In this document: positions 1-6,038 of the stretch, piece after piece
Layout of the letters: every line of letters starts with the position of its first letter
How positions within the stretch are numbered: position 1 is the stretch's first letter
Assembly: GCA_002366885.1 (NCBI GenBank)
Contig: DFCD01000041.1
Location: 22,966-30,621 of the forward strand
Direction of reading: 5' to 3'
DNA: 7,656 nucleotides
Origin: Verrucomicrobia bacterium UBA3063
GTDB lineage: Bacteria; Verrucomicrobiota; Verrucomicrobiia; Methylacidiphilales; Verrucolacustridaceae
Program-made: the position numbers and the translations under genes
The notes under the pieces: model-generated
Seen by the model: only the letters and a program-made list of their open reading frames with translations
Told to the model about the DNA's origin: nothing
Database searches by the model: none

Positions 1-33
1 TGCGTCGATCTCCTCAAGCACATCGCGGGTTGA
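1..33 (+). CDS. gap: 3' end of probable glyceraldehyde-3-phosphate dehydrogenase
   Basis: Only the last ten codons and the TGA stop are in the window. They read CVDLLKHIAG, which resembles the C-terminal helix of bacterial GapA proteins (typically a V-D-L-hydrophobic pattern near the end). The stop is followed 7 bp later by pgk on the same strand, and gap-pgk-tpiA is a common order, so context supports the call as much as the ten residues do. The enzyme would oxidise glyceraldehyde-3-phosphate to 1,3-bisphosphoglycerate, the substrate of the next gene product. The fragment is too short to exclude another protein. Confidence 0.5.
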   Translation, partial: CVDLLKHIAG

Positions 34-40
34 ACGGGTC

Positions 41-1255
41 GTGGCCAAGCTGACCGTTCAGGATCTCCAGCCCAAGGGCGAACAGGTTTTCGTCCGGGCG
101 GACTTTAATGTCCCTTTGGAACCCTGCCCCGAGGGCCCCAAGGTCTCCGACGACACCCGGATCCAGGAAACCCTGCCAACCCTAAAGCTCCTGCTTGAGC
201 AGGGCGCCTCCCTTGTCCTCGCCAGCCATCTTGGGCGACCCAAAGGCAAGCCGGAGGAGAAGTATTCCCTCAAGCCGGTAGCCGCGCACTTGGCCAAGGC
301 CCTCGGCCGTCCGGTGCATTTTGCGGCAGACTGTGTGGGCGCCGAAACCAGCAAGCTCCGGGCCGCCCTCAAGCCCGGCGAGGTCCTTTTATTGGAAAAC
401 GTCCGCTTTCACGCGGAAGAGGAAAAAAATGATCCGGCCTTCGCGAAAAAACTACTCGGTCCCGCCAAGATCTATGTGAACGACGCCTTCGGATCCGCCC
501 ACCGCGCCCATGCCTCCACCGAAGCCTGTGCTCGGCTCGCCCAAAAAGCGGCGGCTGGCCTGCTCATGGAGAAGGAACTCCGCTATCTTGGCACGGAGCT
601 TGCCAATCCCAAGCGGCCCTTCCTGGTCATCCTGGGCGGCGCCAAAGTCGGGGACAAAATCGGCGTCCTCCGCGCCCTTCTCCAGAAAGCCAACACCATC
701 CTCATCGGCGGCGGCATGACCTACACCTTCCGCCTCGCCCAGGGGAAAAAGATCGGCAAGTCGCTCAGCGAGCCCGACAAGGTGCCGCTGGCCAAGGAGA
801 TCTTGGCCGAGGCGCAGAAACGCGGGGTGAAGTTCCTCCTTCCGGAAGACACCCTTATCGTGGAGCAGCTCGACTTTGCCGGCCGGAAAGTCTCCCCCGG
901 CAAGTTCACCCAACCCGGCGAGGACATCCCCGACGGCTGGGAGGGGGTCGACATCGGACCCAAGGCCCGGGAAACCTTCGCCCGGGAGATCGCCGGCGCG
1001 GGCACCATTCTTTGGAACGGACCCATGGGGGTTTTTGAAATTCCCGCCTGCGCCGAGGGCACCTTCGCCATCGCCAAGGCGGTGGCCGCCAACTCGAAGG
1101 CCGTCTCCATCATCGGCGGGGGCGATTCGGTCAAAGCGGTGAAAAAAGCCGGCGTCGGCCAACAGGTCACTTTTATTTCCACCGGCGGAGGCGCCTCTTT
1201 GGAGTTCCTCGAAGGCAAAACCCTGCCCGGCGTCGCCGCCCTCAACGACTCATGA
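41..1255 (+). CDS. pgk: Phosphoglycerate kinase
   Basis: Cytosolic glycolytic enzyme that transfers phosphate between 1,3-bisphosphoglycerate and ADP. The 404-residue length fits the usual 390-420. The N-terminal, substrate-binding lobe has RADFNVPL (19-26), SHLGRP (62-67), LENVRFH (118-124) and NDAFGSAHRAHAST (147-160). The C-terminal, nucleotide-binding lobe has GGAKVGDKI (199-207), GGGMTYTF (223-230), WNGPMGVFE (325-333), GGGD (359-362) and STGGGA (380-385). All expected motifs are intact. The GTG at 41 is chosen because it gives the normal N-terminus just before VFVRADFN and lies 7 bp after the upstream stop; no Shine-Dalgarno motif precedes it. The stop overlaps the tpiA start by 4 bp (ATGA), so the two are probably translationally coupled. 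Confidence 0.98.
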   Translation: MAKLTVQDLQPKGEQVFVRADFNVPLEPCPEGPKVSDDTRIQETLPTLKLLLEQGASLVLASHLGRPKGKPEEKYSLKPVAAHLAKALGRPVHFAADCVGAETSKLRAALKPGEVLLLENVRFHAEEEKNDPAFAKKLLGPAKIYVNDAFGSAHRAHASTEACARLAQKAAAGLLMEKELRYLGTELANPKRPFLVILGGAKVGDKIGVLRALLQKANTILIGGGMTYTFRLAQGKKIGKSLSEPDKVPLAKEILAEAQKRGVKFLLPEDTLIVEQLDFAGRKVSPGKFTQPGEDIPDGWEGVDIGPKARETFAREIAGAGTILWNGPMGVFEIPACAEGTFAIAKAVAANSKAVSIIGGGDSVKAVKKAGVGQQVTFISTGGGASLEFLEGKTLPGVAALNDS

Positions 1256-2055
1256 GCAAGCCAAAGAAAGTCATTCCCCGGCGCCCCTTTGTGGCCGGCA
1301 ACTGGAAAATGCACCGTACCGCCTCCGACACCAAAAACCTCATCGAGGAGATTGTTCAGCGGGTCCAAAAAATTGCCAACGTGGACATGGTGGTCTGCCC
1401 TCCCTTTACCTCGCTGGCCACCGCCACCGAAACCCTCGGCCGCCACAGCGTGCTCGCGGTCGGCGCCCAAAACATGCACCAGTCCAAGGAAGGCGCCTTC
1501 ACCGGCGAGATTTCCGGTCCCATGCTCCGCGAAATCGGCGTGCGTTATGTCATTCTTGGCCATTCCGAGCGCCGTCAATTTTTCAACGAAACCGATGCCG
1601 CCGTTGCGGCAAAAGCGGTGGCGGCGGTGGGCTACCATCTCCGCCCAATCGTTTGCGTGGGCGAAACCCTCGCCCAGCGGGAAGCCGGGGAGACGATGTC
1701 CGTGGTCGAAACCCAGATCCGCGGTTCCCTGCTAGGTTACCCCAAGGATCAGATTTCCGAACTGGTCATCGCCTACGAACCGGTCTGGGCTATCGGCACT
1801 GGCAAGGTGGCCACCCCCAAGCAGGCTAATGAAGTCCATCACAGGATTCGAGCCATCCTCACCGCCCTGTTCGGCGCGGAGGGGGGGGATATCCGGATCC
1901 TTTACGGAGGGAGCGTGAAACCGGAAAATTCCGCCGAACTGATGGCGGAGCAGGATATCGACGGCTTCCTCGTCGGCGGCGCAAGTCTCGACGCGCGCTC
2001 CTTTTTCCATATTATCGAAAGTGCCCGGCCTGTCCGGGCATCCGCCCATGATTAA
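1252..2055 (+). CDS. tpiA: Triose-phosphate isomerase
   Basis: Cytosolic TIM-barrel enzyme interconverting dihydroxyacetone phosphate and glyceraldehyde-3-phosphate. The 267 residues include the active-site GNWKM with Asn17 and Lys19, the catalytic His104 in ILGHSERR (101-108), the catalytic base Glu176 in AYEPVWAIGTGK (174-185, running into flexible loop 6), and the phosphate-gripping YGGSV (218-222) and GGASL (242-246). All catalytic residues are present. It is slightly longer than the roughly 250-residue norm, with an 11-residue basic N-terminal lead-in and about ten extra C-terminal residues; the latter region also encodes the inverted repeat before secG. No other start fits, because the next candidate lies inside the first strand. 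It overlaps pgk by 4 bp and secG by 8 bp. Confidence 0.98.
   Translation: MSKPKKVIPRRPFVAGNWKMHRTASDTKNLIEEIVQRVQKIANVDMVVCPPFTSLATATETLGRHSVLAVGAQNMHQSKEGAFTGEISGPMLREIGVRYVILGHSERRQFFNETDAAVAAKAVAAVGYHLRPIVCVGETLAQREAGETMSVVETQIRGSLLGYPKDQISELVIAYEPVWAIGTGKVATPKQANEVHHRIRAILTALFGAEGGDIRILYGGSVKPENSAELMAEQDIDGFLVGGASLDARSFFHIIESARPVRASAHD
2022..2040 (+). promoter_or_regulatory. Perfect 7-bp inverted repeat just before the secG start codon
   Basis: TGCCCGG at 2022-2028 and CCGGGCA at 2034-2040 are exact reverse complements with a 5-base loop. In RNA this GC-rich hairpin would end 7 bases before the secG ATG (2048), within the last codons of tpiA. A ribosome finishing tpiA would melt it, so it could make secG translation depend on tpiA translation. 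It has no T-tract and sits inside coding sequence, so it is unlikely to be a terminator. The repeat is seen directly; the coupling role is inference, and a chance palindrome in GC-rich DNA is possible. Confidence 0.4.
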
Positions 2056-2425
2056 TATCGCCATTTATATCCTGCTTGGGGTGAATCTGCTTGTCTGCGT
2101 CCTGCTCACCCTGCTCGTTCTTATGCAAAAACCCCGCTCCGAGGGCCTGGGTGCGGCCTTTGGAGGAAGTTTTACCGATTCGATTTTTGGCGCACAAACC
2201 TCGGATGTCCTCACCAAGGGCACCATCTGGCTCGGTTCGACGTTCATGCTCCTCACCCTGGTCCTCGCCCTTCTCTACAGCCACCGCCAGACCTCCAGGC
2301 CCAAATTGCAGGAGGAACTCACCAAGCCCGTGCCGGCCGTCACCAACCATCTTTCCACTAATGCCGTTGCCCCACCCCCGGCAGAGACAAACGCCCCCGT
2401 CAACCCGGCACCCGCCAACCCCTGA
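2048..2425 (+). CDS. secG: Preprotein translocase subunit SecG
   Basis: Small inner-membrane subunit of the SecYEG channel that assists SecA-driven export. From the ATG at 2048 the product is 125 residues with two membrane segments (about 3-25 and 58-78) joined by the family's conserved cytoplasmic loop: QKPRSEGLGAAFGG (27-40), then a Ser/Thr-rich stretch and TKGT just before the second segment. A GTG at 2021 in the same frame would add nine residues (MPGLSGHPP) and is rejected because SecG normally starts directly with the first membrane helix. The tail from about 81 to 125 is longer than in Escherichia coli and rich in Pro, Ala, Thr and Asn. The tpiA-secG adjacency is common in bacteria. 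It overlaps tpiA by 8 bp and touches the next start (TGATG). Confidence 0.93.
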   Translation: MINIAIYILLGVNLLVCVLLTLLVLMQKPRSEGLGAAFGGSFTDSIFGAQTSDVLTKGTIWLGSTFMLLTLVLALLYSHRQTSRPKLQEELTKPVPAVTNHLSTNAVAPPPAETNAPVNPAPANP

Positions 2426-4008
2426 TGATCTTCCGCCGGGTCTTTCCCGGTCTCCTGGGCCTTTCTTGCCTTTTCTTCTTTTCCGGATGCGGTTCCCAGC
2501 CGCGGGCCGACCTGGTCTTATGCAACGGGGCCGAACCCCAGACCCTCGATCCCGCCCTTGTTTCCGGTCAGTTGGAAGGCCGCATCTGCGCCGCCCTGCA
2601 TGAGGGTCTAACCCGGAGGGATGCCCGCGGCAAGTCGATCCCGGGGGCGGCACAAAGCTGGAAAATCTCTCCGGACGGAAAGACCTACACCTTTACGCTC
2701 CGTCCCGATATGAAATGGTCCAACGGGGATCCGGTCACCGCGGAGGATTTTCGCTACAGCTGGGTGCGGGCCTTGGACCCTGCGACCGCCTCGCCTTATG
2801 CGGAGATCCTCTTCTTCATCCGCGGCGCGGAAGATTTTCAGGCCGGACGCGCTCCGGTGGCAGCGGTGGAGGTTGTCGCCCCCGATGCGGGGACCCTTGT
2901 GGTTCACCTGAAAAATCCTGTGCCATTCTTCCTTTCCCTTACCTCCTTTACCACCTACCTGCCGGTCCACCGCGCAACCGTGGAGAAACACGGAGACCGC
3001 TGGACACGGCCCGAACACTGGGTGGGCAATGGCCCCTACCGTCTGAAAGCCTGGCGGGTAAACGACCGGGTCTGTCTGGAGAAAAATCCTGCCTACCACT
3101 CCCCGGAACGGATCCGGTTGAACCGTATCGACGCCCTGGCCGTCACCCGCGCCAGCACGGCTTTTAACCTGTACTCATCCGGGCAGGCCGACGTCCTTTT
3201 GGACAAGGGCCTGATTCCTTCCTTGATCCTGCCCAAACTTCGCGGGCGCCCCGACTTTCACCCCGCGCCCCTCTTCGCCACGTACTTCTATCGTTTCAAC
3301 GTCACCCGCCCTCCTTTTGATAATCCCAAGATCCGCAGGGCTTTTTCCCTCGCCCTCAACAAGGAGGCCGTTGTGGACAAGATGACCCGAGGGGGAGAGC
3401 CGATTGCCCTTTCCCTAACACCCCGGGGGGTTCCGGGCTACCGGCCACCGGAAGGCCCGGCTCAAGATGAGGATACCGCCAGGGCTCTTCTGCGGGATGC
3501 TGGTTTCCCGAACGGACAGGGTTTTCCGCGGGTCTCGATCCTTTACAACAAGTCAGAGCTTAACGAGCAGGTCGCCGTGGAAGTGCAGGCCCAGTGGACG
3601 CGTGCCCTCGGAGTCCAGGTGGAGCTCCGCAACCAGGAATGGGCCACCTACCTGCGATCTTTGGATACCCTCGACTTCGACATCGCCCGCTCCAGCTGGG
3701 TTGGCGATTACGACGACCCCCTCACGTTTCTCGACTGCTTCGCCACCGGGCGCGGCAACAACCGTACCGGCTGGTCGGACGCGACGTACGACCACCTTCT
3801 TGCCCGTGCCCAAGCGGAAGCCAATCCCGCAAGCCGCTTCCGTCTCCTGGAACAGGCGGAGGAAATTCTTGTTTCCCGTGCCATGCCAATCCTACCGATT
3901 TACCACTTCGTGGGCTGTTTGATGTTTGATCCCGGGAAACTGGACGGGCTTCTCCCCAATCTTCTCGATGAACATCCTTTTGCTGAAATAGGCCCAAAGG
4001 GGAAATAA
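2425..4008 (+). CDS. oppA: Oligopeptide ABC transporter substrate-binding lipoprotein (SBP family 5)
   Basis: Extracytoplasmic receptor that binds peptides and delivers them to a membrane permease. The 527 residues start with a lipoprotein-type signal: basic MIFRR, a hydrophobic core, and FSGC with the probable lipidated Cys at 22; the -3 residue is Phe rather than the usual Leu. Family signatures follow: EPQTLDPA (37-44), AQSWKISPDGKTYTFTLR (76-93) with WSNGDPVTAEDF (98-109), GNGPY (201-205), FNVTRPPFDNPKIRRAFSLA (291-310), GDYDDPLTFLDCF (427-439) and NNRTGWSDATYDHLL (445-459). These match the OppA/MppA branch more closely than DppA or NikA, but the ligand cannot be read from sequence. Its ATG overlaps the secG stop by 1 bp, and permease genes follow. 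Confidence 0.93.
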   Translation: MIFRRVFPGLLGLSCLFFFSGCGSQPRADLVLCNGAEPQTLDPALVSGQLEGRICAALHEGLTRRDARGKSIPGAAQSWKISPDGKTYTFTLRPDMKWSNGDPVTAEDFRYSWVRALDPATASPYAEILFFIRGAEDFQAGRAPVAAVEVVAPDAGTLVVHLKNPVPFFLSLTSFTTYLPVHRATVEKHGDRWTRPEHWVGNGPYRLKAWRVNDRVCLEKNPAYHSPERIRLNRIDALAVTRASTAFNLYSSGQADVLLDKGLIPSLILPKLRGRPDFHPAPLFATYFYRFNVTRPPFDNPKIRRAFSLALNKEAVVDKMTRGGEPIALSLTPRGVPGYRPPEGPAQDEDTARALLRDAGFPNGQGFPRVSILYNKSELNEQVAVEVQAQWTRALGVQVELRNQEWATYLRSLDTLDFDIARSSWVGDYDDPLTFLDCFATGRGNNRTGWSDATYDHLLARAQAEANPASRFRLLEQAEEILVSRAMPILPIYHFVGCLMFDPGKLDGLLPNLLDEHPFAEIGPKGK

Positions 4009-4012
4009 CCTG

Positions 4013-4072
4013 ATGCGCCCTCTGGTCCTCCCGCTTTTCGGATTTCTCATACAATTTTCCTCGAGCCCTTAA
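4013..4072 (+). CDS. Possible 19-residue hydrophobic leader ORF between oppA and oppB
   Basis: ATG at 4013 opens a frame reading MRPLVLPLFGFLIQFSSSP and ending in TAA at 4070-4072, 13 bp before the oppB ATG. It lies in the only sizeable gap (77 bp) of an otherwise overlapping gene run. The region is strongly pyrimidine-rich: by hand count 18 of the 70 bases at 4016-4085 are purines. The peptide is hydrophobic with one basic residue near its start. It might be a leader that couples oppA and oppB translation, or simply a chance ORF; there is no Shine-Dalgarno motif and I recognise no homologue. Confidence 0.2.
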   Translation: MRPLVLPLFGFLIQFSSSP

Positions 4073-4085
4073 CCCCCTCTCCCAA

Positions 4086-5006
4086 ATGCTCACCTTCCTT
4101 GCCCGCCGTTTCATTTCCTCCATCCCTGTCGTCATCGCAGTCCTTGCCTTGTGTTTTCTGCTCGTCCGCATCGCTCCCGGCTCTCCTTTCGCCGCCGAGC
4201 GGGCCCTGGATGCCCGCACCAAGGCCGTTTTGGAAACGAAATACGGCCTTTCCGGATCCCTTCCCGAACAGCTTCTCCGCTACGGATCCCGGGTGCTTCG
4301 CGGAGACTTGGGGGACTCCCTGAAGTTCCGCGGGCGAACCGTCGCGGAAATTATCGGACAATCCCTGCCTCGTTCCCTGCTGATCGGCTCGATCTCCTTT
4401 ACCCTGGCGCTTGCACTGGGCATCCCCCTGGGGGCTTACGCGGCCGCACAACATCGCGGCAAAGGGGATTCTTTTTTTAACTCCCTGGCCCTACTCACCC
4501 TTTCCACCCCAACCTTTGTCCTGGCGCCTGTCTCGGTCCTGGTCTTTGCCTTTGGCCTGAAACTTCTGCCTCCCGCGGGATGGGGAACCCCCTCCCAGTT
4601 GATCCTCCCTGCCTTCTGTCTCGCGATTCCGTTCATCGGCGCAGCTGCCCGCCTGACGCGGGCCGGCCTTTTGGATACCCTTAACTCGGATTTCGTCCGT
4701 GCAGCCCGCGCCAAGGGAGTTTCGGAAGCCAGCCTGGTTTATCGCCACGCCCTCCGCCCCGCGATTCTACCATTGGTTGCTTATGCCGGCCCCCTCGCCG
4801 CAAATATCCTCACCGGAAGCCTGGTGATCGAGGAGGTTTTTGCCATTCCGGGGATCGGACAGTTTTTTGTGAACGGCGTCATCAACCGCGATGTCTTTCT
4901 GGTTTCCGGGGTGGTGCTGGTCTACTGCTTCCTGCTGCTCCTGTTTAACCTCATGGCGGACTGGTTGACCGCGTTGCTGGATCCGCGGATCCGTCTCTCC
5001 TCATGA
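4086..5006 (+). CDS. oppB: Oligopeptide ABC transporter permease, OppB type
   Basis: Inner-membrane subunit forming half of the peptide channel. The 306 residues have the typical OppB/DppB start (MLTFLARRFISSIPVV), then FLLVRIAPGSPF (24-35), and about six membrane segments near 10-30, 98-122, 134-160, 171-190, 228-250 and 270-295. The cytoplasmic EAA loop that docks on the ATPase is seen as DFVRAARAKG through RPAILP (202-229). IEEVFAIPGIGQ (248-259) is another strong family signature. The start is clear from the family N-terminus although the bases before it are C-rich with no Shine-Dalgarno motif. Its stop overlaps the next ATG by 4 bp. Confidence 0.95.
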   Translation: MLTFLARRFISSIPVVIAVLALCFLLVRIAPGSPFAAERALDARTKAVLETKYGLSGSLPEQLLRYGSRVLRGDLGDSLKFRGRTVAEIIGQSLPRSLLIGSISFTLALALGIPLGAYAAAQHRGKGDSFFNSLALLTLSTPTFVLAPVSVLVFAFGLKLLPPAGWGTPSQLILPAFCLAIPFIGAAARLTRAGLLDTLNSDFVRAARAKGVSEASLVYRHALRPAILPLVAYAGPLAANILTGSLVIEEVFAIPGIGQFFVNGVINRDVFLVSGVVLVYCFLLLLFNLMADWLTALLDPRIRLSS

Positions 5007-5869
5007 GACTTTCCCGGCCGGCATGGCTCATTCTCGGGTTACTGGGAGTCCTGGTTCTCGCGGCTATTTTCGGTCCGGTGATGAGTCCCTATGGAGTGGG
5101 CGAGGTCTCCGGTAACCGTCTTGCCCCTCCGGACGGACAACACTGGTTCGGCACCGACCTCCATGGCCGCGACCTTCTCACCCGGTTGATGTATGGGGCC
5201 CGCATTTCCCTGCTGGTGGGATTGGTGGGCGCCTCCATCAGTCTGTTAATCGGTGTTGCTTACGGCCTGGTTGCCGGATATCTGGGAGGCTGGGCCGACA
5301 TTCTGATGATGCGGGTTGTAGATGTTCTTTATGCCCTGCCCCGTATTGTTCTGGTAATTGTCCTTATCAGTCTTTTCGATCTGAAGCTAAAGACCCTACT
5401 CGACGAAACCTTCCTGGCACCGTTTGCCACCCATGCGCGTCTTCTCCTGCTCTTTGTGGGGCTTGGACTGGTGGAATGGCTCACTCTGGCCCGGATTGTG
5501 CGAGCCCAGGTCCTCACCATCAAGGAACGGCCCTTTGTTTTGTCCTCCCGTCTGATTGGGCAAACCACCCCGGTGATTCTCTTTCGCCAGATCCTGCCCC
5601 AGATCCTTCCCATCGTGACGACCTACCTGACCCTTGCCCTCCCGGCGGTCATTCTGGAGGAATCTTTCCTCAGCTTCCTCGGTCTGGGGGTACAAGCACC
5701 CCTGGCAAGCTGGGGAACCCTGCTCGCGGATGGGGCTTCCATGCTGAACCCCGTTGCCACTCCCTGGTGGCTGATCGTTTTCCCGGCAGTGGTCTTGGTG
5801 GGCTGCCTCCTTCTGCTCAACCTTCTCGGCGACCAACTTCGCCGTCTGGACGGGCATGCGGAGCGTTAA
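5003..5869 (+). CDS. oppC: Oligopeptide ABC transporter permease, OppC type
   Basis: Second half of the peptide permease channel, 288 residues. After a first membrane segment (8-27) comes the family motif FGTDLHGRDLLTRL (49-62) and five further segments near 68-93, 100-123, 146-166, 198-222 and 252-276. SFLSFLGLG (221-229) and ASWGTLLADG (235-244) are typical. Two features are odd. The EAA loop (about 176-203) reads PFVLSSRLIGQ, with LSS in place of the usual EAA, though the Gly and ILP are kept. There is also an extra stretch of roughly 20 residues (about 126-145) between the third and fourth segments compared with the DppC layout I know. No ATPase gene (oppD or oppF) follows. Start overlaps oppB (ATGA). 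Confidence 0.94.
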   Translation: MRLSRPAWLILGLLGVLVLAAIFGPVMSPYGVGEVSGNRLAPPDGQHWFGTDLHGRDLLTRLMYGARISLLVGLVGASISLLIGVAYGLVAGYLGGWADILMMRVVDVLYALPRIVLVIVLISLFDLKLKTLLDETFLAPFATHARLLLLFVGLGLVEWLTLARIVRAQVLTIKERPFVLSSRLIGQTTPVILFRQILPQILPIVTTYLTLALPAVILEESFLSFLGLGVQAPLASWGTLLADGASMLNPVATPWWLIVFPAVVLVGCLLLLNLLGDQLRRLDGHAER

Positions 5870-5900
5870 CGGTTCTCTGCTCGCATGAGTCCTTTACCTT

Positions 5901-6038
5901 ATGAGCCTCGTGGTGCTTCTTGCCGTGATTTTCCGTCTCTTCGGGTCAACCGTTTATGCCCATTGCGGCAAATGCAAGGCCGATGGCTCGGGAGTAAACA
6001 AAAGTACCCGGCAGGTCCGACAGGATCGGCTACTGTAA
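5901..6038 (+). CDS. Possible small secreted CxxC protein (45 residues)
   Basis: ATG at 5901 opens a frame of 45 codons ending in TAA. The first part, MSLVVLLAVIFRLFGSTVYA, looks like a signal peptide with a V-Y-A cleavage site. It is followed at once by HCGKCKADGSG, a CxxC motif next to His that could bind metal or be redox-active, and then a polar, basic tail. It sits 31 bp after oppC on the same strand, in a gap with no other gene, and its end overlaps the convergent gene by 9 bp. No Shine-Dalgarno motif precedes it, but neither do its neighbours have one. The frame is closed upstream by a TGA at 5886-5888. I cannot assign a function; a chance ORF or a decayed gene remains possible. Confidence 0.42.
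   Translation: MSLVVLLAVIFRLFGSTVYAHCGKCKADGSGVNKSTRQVRQDRLL

Noticed and set aside
452..1638. Long - strand open frames opposite pgk and tpiA (up to about 300 codons)
   Set aside because: They are mirror frames of two fully motif-supported genes in GC-rich DNA, have no recognisable domains, and run across the pgk-tpiA junction.
2022..2040. Intrinsic terminator at the end of tpiA
   Set aside because: The hairpin has no following T-run and lies inside coding sequence of a continuous operon.
2021..2047. Earlier GTG start for secG at 2021
   Set aside because: It would put MPGLSGHPP before a protein that normally begins with its first membrane helix, and would fall inside the inverted repeat; ATG 2048 is better.
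2091..2603. 170-codon + frame overlapping secG and oppA
   Set aside because: Out-of-frame, Pro/Arg/Ser-rich translation typical of a shifted frame in GC-rich coding DNA.
2012..2653. 213-codon - strand open frame across secG and the oppA start
   Set aside because: Low-complexity Arg/Gly-rich translation opposite two supported genes, with no motifs.
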